From Arthrobacter sp. ok362 (GTDB taxonomy: Bacteria > Actinomycetota > Actinomycetes > Actinomycetales > Micrococcaceae), in contig NZ_FNGC01000025.1 of NCBI RefSeq assembly GCF_900102785.1, positions 1 to 38,875 on the forward strand: 38,875 nucleotides of DNA, given 5' to 3'. The notes beneath the pieces were generated by a model. The model did no database searches, was not told the DNA's origin, and saw only the letters and a list, made by a program, of their open reading frames with translations. The translations under genes and the position numbers were made by a program. Below are positions 1-8,400 of this stretch, piece by piece. Position 1 is the stretch's first letter. The number at the start of each line of letters is the position of its first letter.

Positions 1-216
1 GGACACAATGCCCCAATGCCCACGCCCGGGCGCCAAGAATGAGCATGTCCGGCGGAACGGGAGAGCATGTCCATTCTTGGCCGGCAGCGTGGAGCCTGTC
101 CCGCGAAGACCTTGGCTGCCCGCAGTCCCGCGCGCACTCTCCCCCTCCCCGCCAGCGGACATGTCCCGCGCCCGCCCCCGGGAACGGACATAATGCCCTC
201 ATGCCCGCCCTTGGCC
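1..216. repeat. Degenerate repeat block at window start
   Basis: Bases 1-66 and 186-250 are near-copies of each other at an offset of 185 bp (both begin GGACAyAATGCCC and run into GCCAAGAATGAGCATGTCC). Within the first copy, CCAAGAATG (33-41) is mirrored by CATTCTTGG (72-80), so the unit can fold as a hairpin. GGACATGTCC near 158 is itself palindromic. No convincing gene is seen here; the open frames through it simply translate the repeats. Confidence 0.6.
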
Positions 217-405
217 GCCAAGAATGAGCATGTCCCGTGGAACGGGAGAACATGCGCACGCCGGGCCGCCAAGAATGAGCATGTCCGGCGGAACGGGAGA
301 ACATGCGCACGTCGGGCCGCCAAGAATGAGCATGTCCCGTGGAACGGGAGAACGGGCCCGCCCTTGGCCGCAAAGAATGAGCATGTCCGGTGGAGACAAG
401 CCCGG
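217..405 (+). repeat. 51-bp tandem repeat array upstream of lysC
   Basis: GCCAAGAATGAGCATGTCC (GCAAAGAATG in the last copy) recurs at 217, 268, 319 and 370, an exact 51-bp period; a fifth, separated copy starts at 32. The unit alternates CCCGTGGAACGGGAG and CCGGCGGAACGGGAG in its centre. Because 51 is a multiple of 3 the array stays open in frame and would read as 17-residue repeats, but there is no ribosome binding site or family match. It lies in the 5' region of lysC, about 130 bp before its start codon. Confidence 0.85.
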
Positions 406-532
406 CGTGTCTGCCATTCGGTCACAATTCAACGGCGCGGGCGGCACGGCGATAAACTGGGGTGAGAAGTTACGCCGTCGCGCCGTTTGGTTGCTTGGCC
501 CAGAACCCCGATGATCCAGTGAGGGTGCGCGA

Positions 533-1885
533 ATGAGTTTGCCCACTACCGAAGTCCAGCCCGGATCGCAGACGCTGCCCGTCTCGGCCGCCGCCACCAA
601 GCACCTTGTTGTGAAGAAATTTGGCGGTTCCTCGGTGGCGGACGCGGAGGGCATCAAGCGCGTCGCCCGGAGGGTCGTGGACGCCCAAAATGCCGGCGAC
701 GAGGTCGTAGTGGTGGTTTCCGCCATGGGCGACACCACTGATGAGCTCCTTGACCTCGCCGGCCAGGTGACCGATTCCGCCCCGGCCCGCGAAATGGACA
801 TGCTCCTCTCCGCCGGGGAACGCATCTCCATGGCGCTGCTGGCCATGGCCATCAACAAGTTCGGCGCCTCGGCCCAGTCCTTCACCGGGTCCCAGGCCGG
901 CATGATCACCGACGGCATCCACGGCAAGGCCCGGATCATCGACGTCGATCCCCACCGCATCCGCACCGCCCTGGACAAGGGGCACATCGCAATCGTGGCC
1001 GGGTTCCAAGGCATGAGCCACACAACGAACGAGATCACGACGCTCGGCCGCGGCGGTTCGGACACGACGGCGGTGGCCCTCGCCGCGGCGCTCGACGCCG
1101 ACGTGTGTGAGATCTTCACCGACGTCGACGGCGTCTACACGGCCGACCCGCGCGTCGTCCCGTCCGCCAAGAAGATCGACCGCATCTCCAGCGAGGAAAT
1201 GCTGGAACTCGCCGCATCCGGCGCTAAGATCCTGCACCTGCGTTGCGTCGAATATGCGCGCCGCTTCGGTGTACCGTTGCACGTCCGATCCTCATTCAGC
1301 CAGAACGAAGGCACCTGGGTCCTGCCAGGCGCCGACGACAAGATCACGACCCAAGAGGGAGTTGCCTTGGAGCAGCCAATCATCTCCGGTGTTGCACACG
1401 ATCGTTCCGAAGCCAAAGTCACGGTGGTCGGCGTACCGGACATCCCCGGCAAGGCTGCGGCGATCTTCCAGGTCATCGCGGACGCCCACTCGAACATCGA
1501 CATGATCGTCCAGAACGTCTCCACCCATGGCACGGGCCGGACCGACATCTCCTTCACCCTCCCGATCGTCGAGGGCGCCGAAGCCTTGGCCGCCCTGCAC
1601 GCCGCGCAGGAACGGATCGGCTTCGAGACCATCGAATATAACGAGAAGATCGGCAAGCTCTCGCTGATTGGCGCCGGCATGCGCTCGCACCCGGGTGTAT
1701 CCGCGCGCTTCTTCGCGGCCCTCTCCGAGGCCGGAATCAACATCAATATGATCTCCACCTCGGAGATCCGCATCTCCGTGGTCACCCACGCGGACCTGCT
1801 CGACGACGCTGTCCGCGCCATCCACAGGGCGTTTGACCTCGACAGCGAGGACGAGGCCACGGTCTACGGCGGCACCGGCCGCTAG
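533..1885 (+). CDS. lysC: Aspartate kinase
   Basis: Phosphorylates L-aspartate to 4-aspartyl phosphate, the first step to lysine/diaminopimelate, threonine, methionine and isoleucine, in the cytosol. The 450-residue protein has the kinase signature KFGGSS at residues 29-34, the second catalytic-domain signature LGRGGSDTTA near 170-180, and two C-terminal ACT domains from about residue 295, beginning VTVVGVPDIPGK and later KIGKLSLIGAGM. These bind feedback inhibitors in the family. The ATG at 533 gives about 23 residues before the usual start of the kinase domain; the ribosome site is weak (GTGAGGG), so a slightly later start is possible. The usual downstream partner asd is not adjacent here; a strong hairpin follows the stop. 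Methionine synthesis genes further along the window depend on this pathway. Confidence 0.95.
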   Translation: MSLPTTEVQPGSQTLPVSAAATKHLVVKKFGGSSVADAEGIKRVARRVVDAQNAGDEVVVVVSAMGDTTDELLDLAGQVTDSAPAREMDMLLSAGERISMALLAMAINKFGASAQSFTGSQAGMITDGIHGKARIIDVDPHRIRTALDKGHIAIVAGFQGMSHTTNEITTLGRGGSDTTAVALAAALDADVCEIFTDVDGVYTADPRVVPSAKKIDRISSEEMLELAASGAKILHLRCVEYARRFGVPLHVRSSFSQNEGTWVLPGADDKITTQEGVALEQPIISGVAHDRSEAKVTVVGVPDIPGKAAAIFQVIADAHSNIDMIVQNVSTHGTGRTDISFTLPIVEGAEALAALHAAQERIGFETIEYNEKIGKLSLIGAGMRSHPGVSARFFAALSEAGININMISTSEIRISVVTHADLLDDAVRAIHRAFDLDSEDEATVYGGTGR

Positions 1886-1926
1886 CCGCACCCAAGCGCC
1901 TGGGCGGGAACCCGGACCGCATAGGG

Positions 1927-1964
1927 ATGGGGAAGGGAGCGGCGCCTGCCGCTCCCTTCCCCAT
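1927..1964. terminator. Strong hairpin after lysC
   Basis: A perfect 17-bp stem (1927-1943 with 1948-1964) closes on the loop GCCT. There is no T-tract, as is common for actinobacterial terminators. It lies between lysC and the convergent small gene ending at 2103. The rest of 1886-2102 shows no gene. Confidence 0.75.
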
Positions 1965-2102
1965 CTCCGCCAGCCTGCGGCCGCATCCCCACGCTTCGGA
2001 CCGGGTCCCCACGCTTCACGCCGCAATCCGCGCGGCCGCCTCCCGGATGCCCCCGGCACCCGGGATCCCTCGGCACCGATGAGATGGGCGCAACGGGCCT
2101 CG

Positions 2103-2321
2103 TCAGACCTCTTCTTTCCCGAGATCCGTTTTCCGGACAGCGTAGTGGTGTCCCTGCGTGTCCGTCTCGACCTCGAAGCCTGAAAGGTCGTCTTCCGAGG
2201 CGTGCTCATAGTCGTCATGCCGGTGAATTACGGGCGCCGCGGTATCGCCCCGATTTGCGGGCCCGAACAGGAGCCTCAGCTTGTCGGTCTTTTCCATGAA
2301 GGCCCTGACTGCACGTGTCAC
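2103..2321 (-). CDS. FGPANR-motif microprotein (first paralog)
   Basis: A 72-residue hydrophilic protein of unknown function. Its N-terminal third (RAFMEKTDKLRLLFGPANRGD) aligns with the neighbouring gene at 2441-2665 (ERFMRATGKFRAVFGPANRSS), so the two are tandem paralogs. The C-terminal end contains GHHYAVRKTDL, which parallels GSTYVVPRNPD in the paralog. I chose the GTG at 2321 rather than the GTG at 2330: the purine-rich AGGAAAGGGGG lies 8 nt before 2321 but abuts 2330, and the shorter form aligns better with the paralog. No signal peptide or membrane segment. Confidence 0.75.
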   Translation of the reverse strand: MTRAVRAFMEKTDKLRLLFGPANRGDTAAPVIHRHDDYEHASEDDLSGFEVETDTQGHHYAVRKTDLGKEEV

Positions 2322-2440
2322 TGGTCCCACCCCCTTTCCTCGTCCCGGGCGGTTCAGGATGCTGCACAGCGGTGTGTCAGTGCCCTTATTTTACGCCCGG
2401 CGGCGGTAAATGGCCCGGGTGGGGTGCCGCGAAAAGGGAG

Positions 2441-2665
2441 CTAGCGCAGGGATTTGTCGTCGGGGTTGCGGGGCACCACGTACGTGCTGCCGTCGGGCCG
2501 GTGCACGGTCTCCCACTGCTGGGTCTCGGCTTCGCGCATCGCCAGCAGCCGCCTGTTCTGCTCGGTCATCTCGTGGCCGAGGGAACTGCGGTTGGCCGGG
2601 CCGAAGACGGCCCGGAACTTCCCGGTGGCCCGCATGAACCTCTCGACGGCGTTTCCCTTGGCCAT
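2441..2665 (-). CDS. FGPANR-motif microprotein (second paralog)
   Basis: A 74-residue, charged, cytoplasmic-looking protein paralogous to the product of 2103-2321. The shared core is an amphipathic F-M-x-A/K-T-x-K-x-R-x-x-FGPANR helix-like segment at the N terminus, and both end in a short strand-like Y-x-V-x motif (STYVVP here). A good ribosome site, AGGAAAGGG, lies 5 nt before the ATG at 2665. It is transcribed divergently from the MarR-type regulator at 2745, and the 79-bp space between them carries a palindrome, so it may be a target of that regulator (inference). Function unknown. Confidence 0.8.
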   Translation of the reverse strand: MAKGNAVERFMRATGKFRAVFGPANRSSLGHEMTEQNRRLLAMREAETQQWETVHRPDGSTYVVPRNPDDKSLR

Positions 2666-2713
2666 AGCTACCCTTTCCTAGGAACAAGACAATGCGTCCA
2701 GTGTACGCTAATC

Positions 2714-2727
2714 ATTAGTGCACTAAT
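2714..2727. promoter_or_regulatory. Palindromic operator between divergent genes
   Basis: ATTAGTGCACTAAT is a perfect 14-bp palindrome, embedded in a direct repeat CTAATCATT at 2708-2716 and 2723-2731. It stands 7 nt before the Shine-Dalgarno AAGGAG (2734-2739) of the MarR-type gene. Size, symmetry and position fit a MarR/OhrR autoregulatory operator that could also control the divergent microprotein at 2665. Confidence 0.7.
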
Positions 2728-2744
2728 CATTCGAAGGAGTCGGT

Positions 2745-3263
2745 GTGACCGAAGGAACCTCAACAATCCAGGGCGGGCACGTCATGCAGGGAGCGCAGGA
2801 CGCCCGGGCGGCGCAGGACGACCTCCTGCTGGAACAACAGCTCTGCTTCGCCCTGACGGTGGCCTCCCGAAGCGTCGTGGGCGCCTACAAACCCGTCCTG
2901 GACAAGCTCGGCCTGACGCACCCGCAGTACCTCGTCATGCTGTGCCTCTGGGAAGCGAGCCCGCGGTCGGTCCGCGACATCAGCGAGGCCCTGGCCCAGG
3001 AGCCGGCAACCATCTCGCCACTGTTGCGCCGCCTCGAGACCGCCGGTTTCATCACTCGCCAGCGGATGGAAGGCAACGAACGCACCCTGGATGTCCGGCT
3101 GACGCCGCGCGGAGCCGACCTCCGAGAGCAAGCCACCGAAGTCCCGGGCATCATGATGGCCCGGCTGGGCCTGACGCGTGAACAGGTCGGCCAGCTGCAC
3201 GCGACCATGATGGACCTGATCGCGGCCACACGGCCAGGCCCGGACGACGCGCCCCGGCGGTAG
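2745..3263 (+). CDS. MarR-family regulator, OhrR-like
   Basis: A 172-residue winged-helix regulator. From residue 29 the sequence LEQQLCFALTVASRS and then KLGLTHPQYLVMLCLWE matches the OhrR branch of MarR proteins, where the Cys in QLCFAL (C34 here) senses organic hydroperoxides by oxidation and releases DNA. The recognition region ISEALAQEPATISPLLRRLE and the wing ending LTPRGADLREQ are intact. Start is GTG at 2745 with AAGGAG 5 nt upstream. Unlike typical ohrR, there is no ohr peroxidase next to it; the candidate divergent target is a microprotein of unknown function. Regulation is probably autogenous through the palindrome at 2714-2727. The redox-sensing role is inferred from the conserved Cys. 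Confidence 0.85.
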   Translation: MTEGTSTIQGGHVMQGAQDARAAQDDLLLEQQLCFALTVASRSVVGAYKPVLDKLGLTHPQYLVMLCLWEASPRSVRDISEALAQEPATISPLLRRLETAGFITRQRMEGNERTLDVRLTPRGADLREQATEVPGIMMARLGLTREQVGQLHATMMDLIAATRPGPDDAPRR

Positions 3264-3266
3264 ACT
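3261..3266 (+). promoter_or_regulatory. Candidate -10 box (TAGACT) before lipoprotein gene
   Basis: TAGACT overlaps the stop codon of the preceding regulator gene and lies 26 nt before the ATG at 3292. The same TAGACT/TAGAAT element is seen before purS, the uracil-DNA-glycosylase-like gene and the HAD phosphatase gene. No convincing -35 was found. Confidence 0.4.
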
Positions 3267-3291
3267 GGGCCAAAACAGAGGAGGACTGCTG

Positions 3292-3909
3292 ATGCGCACG
3301 CAATCGGGCCGCCCGGCACTTGTCCTGGCGGCCGTCCTGATGGCCGTGGCCGGACTGGCCGCCTGCACGCCGAACGGCGGCCCCACACCTTCTCCCTCGG
3401 CCAGCACGACCACGGGTACGCCCTCCAGCCCACCGCCCACAGCGCCGTCCGGGTCCCCTTCTCCGGACACAGAGACGACGTCCCCGGCACCGTCACCCTC
3501 CGCCGCCCCGCTGCCGTCCGGCCCCGGACAGGGCAACGCCGAGCTCGCCATCATGATCAAGCCGTCCGAAACCGGCACCGCGACCAACTTCACGCTCGTC
3601 TGCCAAAACGGGGTTCCTGCGGCCGAAAGCCAGCACCCCAACGCCGCAGCAGCGTGCATCGCCATCAAGAACAACCCGTCCATCCTCAGCCCGGTTCCGG
3701 CCGGCAAGGACCAGATCTGCACCCAGCAGGCGACCGTTCAGCAGGCCACCGGGCAGCCGGCAATTTACGGCGGCCCGCAGGTGGCGACCGTCACCGGCGT
3801 CGTGGACGGACACCAGGTTCAGGCGAGCTACAGCCTAAAGGATGGCTGTGAAATCGCCGCCTGGAACGCCGCCAAGGATGTCCTGGGCTCATCCGGCGGG
3901 GCGAGCTAA
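3292..3909 (+). CDS. Lipoprotein with subtilisin-inhibitor-like (SSI) domain
   Basis: A 205-residue exported lipoprotein: signal peptide with lipobox LAAC (Cys25 lipidated), then a Thr/Pro/Ser linker (26-80), then a domain (about 81-205) resembling Streptomyces subtilisin inhibitor. The four Cys (104, 122, 143, 186) match the two SSI disulfides in order, with VCQ.., HPNAAAACIAI, CTQQ and DGCE as landmarks. Cys143-Cys186 spacing is 43, against about 30 in SSI; a 12-residue insertion (147-158) lies just after CTQQ, where SSI carries its reactive-site loop. The closest relative in the window is the product of 4882-5265, which lacks this insertion. A secreted subtilase is encoded convergently at 5418-8555, a possible target, though inhibition is untested. 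Strong ribosome site GAGGAGG. Confidence 0.8.
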   Translation: MRTQSGRPALVLAAVLMAVAGLAACTPNGGPTPSPSASTTTGTPSSPPPTAPSGSPSPDTETTSPAPSPSAAPLPSGPGQGNAELAIMIKPSETGTATNFTLVCQNGVPAAESQHPNAAAACIAIKNNPSILSPVPAGKDQICTQQATVQQATGQPAIYGGPQVATVTGVVDGHQVQASYSLKDGCEIAAWNAAKDVLGSSGGAS

Positions 3910-3913
3910 GCCC

Positions 3914-4885
3914 TTGCACCTCCAGCAGGAAGAGTGGCTGCCACGCCAGGCCGCCCACGTCCAACGCGTCCGCCGCTACGCGGACCCCTACCTCGAGCGG
4001 CGCTCCGCCGGCCGGAAGCACCCGGTGGAGGACTTCCTCTTCACCTACTACACCCAGAAACCCGGACAGCTGTTGCGCTGGCACCCGGGCGCCGGCGTCG
4101 TGCTCTCCGGGCCCGAAGCGGCGGCGCGGGCCGGGTGGAAGTATTACCGCGCGGCCGACGACGGCGAGCTCGCGGCCGCCGGCCTGCCTGCAGAGTCGCC
4201 GGCGGTTACTGTCGACGTCGATGCCTTCCTCAGGGACCGACGGGAGGCACTGCAGTTCGCCGGAATCATCCTCGCCGGGACCGCCGCGCGGCCGGCCCAA
4301 TTCGGCTGCTTCGGGCTGCACGAGTGGGCCATGGTCTACCGGCAGGACAAATTCGACCTCCGGCATGAGTACCTGCAATTGCGGCTGGGCTCGGGGCGCA
4401 CCGACGAGGTGGTGGAGGAGAACCGGATCCGGTGTTCGCACTTCGACGCCTTCCGCTTCTATACGCCGGACGCCGTACCGCTGAACAGCATTGTTCCCAG
4501 CAGGGAGAACCAGCGGGCCCTGGAGCAACCGGGCTGCCTGCACGCCAACATGGACCTCTACAAGTGGGCCTACAAGCTTTCCCCGCTGTTGCCCAGCGAG
4601 CTCGTCATGGACTGTTTCGAACTGTCGTGGCGGATCCGGGCCATGGACATGCGGGCGTCGCCCTATGACCTCGCCGACTGGGGGTACCCGGCCATCCGGA
4701 TCGAGACACCGGCGGGCAAGGCCGAATACGTCGACTATCAGCGGGCGTTCGCGGCCGAATCGCAGCAACTCCGGGAGCGGCTCCTCCAGGAGCTGACGCC
4801 GCTGCTCAACACTGCGGCCGAGACCGCCCCCACCGCCGAAGGCCTGCACCCCGAGCCGGACAACACCCTGAAGGGACCGTCATGA
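3914..4885 (+). CDS. 3-methyladenine DNA glycosylase-type protein (actinobacterial family)
   Basis: About 323 residues. The N-terminal KHPVEDFLFTYYTQKPGQLLRWHPG is typical of the actinobacterial proteins annotated as 3-methyladenine DNA glycosylase; I know of no biochemical proof for this family. The rest contains FGCFGLHEWAMVYRQ, HEYLQLRLG, SHFDAFRFYTPDA and an ACTH-like MDLYKWAYKLSPL segment. No signal peptide. I chose TTG at 3914, just after the preceding stop; an in-frame ATG at 3878 would overlap the lipoprotein gene by 32 nt. Neither has a strong ribosome site. The stop overlaps the next start (ATGA), so it is translationally coupled to the SSI-like gene at 4882. Being sandwiched between two SSI-like genes is unexplained. 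Confidence 0.75.
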   Translation: MHLQQEEWLPRQAAHVQRVRRYADPYLERRSAGRKHPVEDFLFTYYTQKPGQLLRWHPGAGVVLSGPEAAARAGWKYYRAADDGELAAAGLPAESPAVTVDVDAFLRDRREALQFAGIILAGTAARPAQFGCFGLHEWAMVYRQDKFDLRHEYLQLRLGSGRTDEVVEENRIRCSHFDAFRFYTPDAVPLNSIVPSRENQRALEQPGCLHANMDLYKWAYKLSPLLPSELVMDCFELSWRIRAMDMRASPYDLADWGYPAIRIETPAGKAEYVDYQRAFAAESQQLRERLLQELTPLLNTAAETAPTAEGLHPEPDNTLKGPS

Positions 4886-5265
4886 CAGAGACAGCCAACC
4901 CCCAAAACGCCCGGCACGACGTCGATCTGACCATCCGCCTCACCGAGGCTCCCGGCGCCCCGGAATACACCTTCAGGCTGGAAGCCGGGGACGGCGTCCC
5001 CTCCGCCGCATCCACCCTGCCCGACCCGGCCGCCGCCCTTGAAGCCGTCCGGCGCCACGGCGAGGCCATCTTCTTCCCCAAGCCGGGCCCGCCGCGGCTA
5101 TGCACGCAGCAGTACGGCGGCCCGCAGACCGCCGTCGTGACCGGCTGGTACCTCGGACGCGAGGTCAATAGCCGCTTCAGCCGGACCGACGGCTGCGAGA
5201 TCGCCCGCTGGCGCGCCATGGCGCCGCTGCTCGGCGGCGCGGTGGGGTCCACGGGCGCCATCTGA
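4882..5265 (+). CDS. Apparently cytoplasmic SSI-like protein
   Basis: A 127-residue protein without signal peptide or membrane segment. Its C-terminal half (CTQQYGGPQTAVVTG, then DGCEIARW) is clearly related to the SSI-like domain of the lipoprotein at 3292-3909. It keeps one Cys pair, Cys74 and Cys105 (spacing 31, as in the second SSI disulfide), and has lost the first pair. By alignment to SSI the P1 position would be a Gln in CTQQ, which is not a classical subtilisin inhibitor residue. The start ATG overlaps the preceding stop by 4 nt, coupling it to the glycosylase-type gene. A cytosolic disulfide-dependent inhibitor would be odd, so it may have another role, such as a partner of the upstream gene. 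Function unproven. Confidence 0.75.
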   Translation: MTETANPQNARHDVDLTIRLTEAPGAPEYTFRLEAGDGVPSAASTLPDPAAALEAVRRHGEAIFFPKPGPPRLCTQQYGGPQTAVVTGWYLGREVNSRFSRTDGCEIARWRAMAPLLGGAVGSTGAI

Positions 5266-5341
5266 CGTTTCCGGGCCCCCGCGCCCTACGCCGCCCCGGC
5301 CCCCGCTTCCCACTGGTCCCCGCCCCCGGCCCCGGCGGCTT

Positions 5342-5385
5342 AAACGGCAACGGCCGGCGGTGTGAGCCGCCGGCCGCTGCCGTTT
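5342..5385. terminator. Bidirectional terminator hairpin
   Basis: Stem 5342-5360 pairs with 5367-5385 with a single A-C mismatch (19 positions) around the loop TGTGAG. It sits between two convergent genes and is followed by CTTGG, so it can serve both. Confidence 0.8.
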
Positions 5386-5417
5386 CTTGGTGCCGGTTTC
5401 TGCCTAAATGGCGTCGC

Positions 5418-8400
5418 CTAGATGGCGCTGTTCGGGGCGAAGGACTGATCGCTGTTCTGGATCTTGCCCTGCTCCTCCGAGGTCGGCGGCACCACGACGG
5501 CCCCGGCAGGGGTCACCAGGACGGAGACGAACGTGGGATCGCTGGCACCGGCGAAGGTGACCCGGCCGACGTAGGAACCGACCTGCAGCCCTTCCCAGCT
5601 CAGCGTGACCTTGCCGGCCTTGCCGTTGGCGAGCCGAAGCGGGTTCGGGCTCAGCGAGGCCTTGCCCGCGACCTTGCCCAGCACGGCAGCGTCGACCGAG
5701 GCCTTGGTGGCCTGGTTGTTCGGGCTGGCATACAGGTTGGCGTAAATCGTGTACTTGCCCGGGGTCGGGTTGGGGATGGTCACCGATTCGCTCGCCGACG
5801 ACGTCGCGACCGTCAGCGGGCCGCCCGGGGTCATGACGTACATGTCGAAGTCAGCGTTCGGGTCCGCGGAAATAACGGAGAACTTGGCCAGCGGGGCCCC
5901 GGCCTCGACCTGAACACTCTTGACGACGTTGGAGGCATCCTGGCCTCCCGTGAACGGGCCCGGGACGAGCTCGACGGCCGTGGAGTCGGCCTTCGAGAGA
6001 CCGTCAAGGGTCATGTTGATCGGCGAGTTGGTGCCGGAGACCACCTTGATGTCGCCCGAGCCGTTGCCGCCCTGGGAAGTAAAGGCAACATCGGACAAGG
6101 CCACGAGCGACTGCGGACGGACCGCAATCGGCGACGCCACATTCTTGTTGGCACCCTGCCAGGTCAGCGAACCGGTCGCGAACTTGCCCAGGGGTGCGCC
6201 ATGGTTCTCAAAAGAGACCTTGAACGTGCGCTTTTCGCCGGCGGCGGTGAAGTTCAGAACGGCCGGGGTCACGCTGACCTTGATGCCGGGAACACTGAAC
6301 TTGGCCTTGTAGACCCCCGGAGTGAGGGCAGTCAGTGTACGGGTGACCTCGATCTTCCCGGCCAGGTTGCCCAGGGCGAAGGACGGAAGGTTCATGTCCC
6401 GCGGCTTGATAATGCCGATCCCCGGGATCCTGACGTCGAAACCCGTGCCCCGGGCGAACGCCAGGTAGTCCTCCGTGGTGGCGTCGTAGACGAGGCCCGG
6501 ATCCAGCACGCGGGCCGGGTCCACCTGGCCCGCACCGGTAGCAAAGACATCGGTGTTCTTGGATCCGTCAGCGTTCTTGACATCGCTCGTGGTGGTCATC
6601 ATCGCGGACTTGACCGTCGCCGGGGACCACATGGGCTTCTTGGCCAGGATCAGCGCGCCAAAGCCGGCCACGTGCGGGGACGCCATGGAGGTGCCGGAAA
6701 GGAAACCGAAGTTGTCTCCGCCCGTCCCGATCGGCGAAACGCCGGCCAGCACGGCCACGCCGGGCGCCGCAACGTCGGGCTTCAGGAGATCAGAGCCGGC
6801 GGCCAGCAGCGGGCCGCGGGAGGAGAACCCGGCGATCTGCGGCTGCGCCTCAAGGGGCAGCCCGGTGGTGTCCTTGTTGACCAGGGAAACCGTGATGGCC
6901 GGGTTGGCGGCGACCTTGGCCTTGATGGCCTCGGTGGCGGGCGGGTTGACGTGGACGGTGGGGACCGAGTGCTTGTCCGTGTCCAGCGAGGAGTTGGTCA
7001 GGTTGACAAGAATCATGCCGACGCCGCCGCCGCGCTTGACCTCGGCGCTCTTTGCGACGCGGTCAACGACGCCGCGGTCGCAGACCACAACCTTGCCGGC
7101 GATCTTGGCCGGATCCAGCGAGCCGGGCCCGCACAATGCCGGGCTGGTGCTCCCGGCGGCCGCTGCGTTGGCCGCCAGCACAACGCCGGCATTGGAGACC
7201 TGGCTGTTCATGATGCTGGCGCCGCGGTATTTGCTGCCGTCGGAGAACTCGACCGTGCCCTGCAGTTCCTGCGAGAAGCTGGTGGCAGCGACCGTGGTCA
7301 GCCAGGGTGCGCCGTGGTTGACGGTGCTGGCGGTCGGGCCAGAGTTGCCGGCGGAGACGGCGACGAAGATCCCGGCCGATGCGGCGGACAGGAACGCCAT
7401 GGAGACCGGGTCCGTGGTGGTGTCCGTCGCGCCGGAGATGGAGTAGTTCAGGACGTCCACGCCGTCCTTGATGGCCTGATCGATAGCGTCGATGGACGAG
7501 GACGAGTAGCAGCCGCCGGTGTTTGGATCGTTGTCTTCCCAGCAGACCTTGTAGATGGACAGCTTCGCGGCCGGCGCGATGCCGCTGGTCTGGCCAAAGC
7601 TCCGGCCGTCAACCATGGCTTCGACATCGGCGTTTCCGGCAGCCGTGCTGGCGGTGTGCGTTCCGTGGCTGGCAGCGTCGACCGGGGACAGCCGTTCGCC
7701 CGGCGCCCAGTTTTTCGGCGGGACAGTGGCCGCGAAGGCGTCGCCGAAGTAGCGGGCGCTCAGGACCTTGGAGTTGCAGGCGGTGCCGTCGAAGTCGGTG
7801 CCGACCTGGCAGTCGCCCGTGAAGAGATCGCCGTCTGCTTTAAGCATCTCGATCTTGCCGTCCGCGTTGCGGTACGGCACGCCGACCACGGGACTTCCTG
7901 TGAGCGGCTTGACCTCCTGGCCGGCGAAGTAGGCGCTGGACGGGGTGTACCCGGTGTCAATAACACCGACCACGACGCCCTTGCCGGCCGCGTCTTTGCC
8001 GCCGAACTTGGTGTTCCACGTGCCGTTGGGCCCGCTGAGCTTCAGGAAGTCGGTGCTGGAGTAATCCGGTGCGTTCTCCGTGTCCGGTGCGACCAGCAGG
8101 ACCGAGGGGTCCTTAGCCAGCTTCACGGCCTGGTCCGCGGTGAGGTTGGCGCTGAAGCCATTGAGGGCTGCCGTGAACTGACGCTGCATCTTGACGCCCT
8201 GCTGGCCGGCCACTTGGGCCTGCTTCTGTTCCAGGTGCGCCTTGTACTTTTTGACTTCAGCCCTGTTGGCGTCCAGCTTCTTGCCGGACGCAGGCTTGGT
8301 GGCCGCCATGCCGGCCGTCCCGCCGTCGTAGGTTGCGGACGGCTTTTCCGCCAGGACCACAATGTAGCGGCCGTCCTTGTAGTTGTTCGGATCAACATTC

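Noticed and set aside
217..405. CRISPR-like array
   Set aside because: There are no unique spacers; the 51-bp units are continuous tandem repeats.
224..514. Protein made of 17-residue repeats (MSMSRGTGEHAHAGPPR type)
   Set aside because: It only translates the DNA repeat; no ribosome site, and the repeat ends inside the lysC leader.
2322..2330. GTG at 2330 as start of the first microprotein
   Set aside because: The purine-rich ribosome site directly abuts it; the GTG at 2321 has proper spacing and aligns with the paralog.
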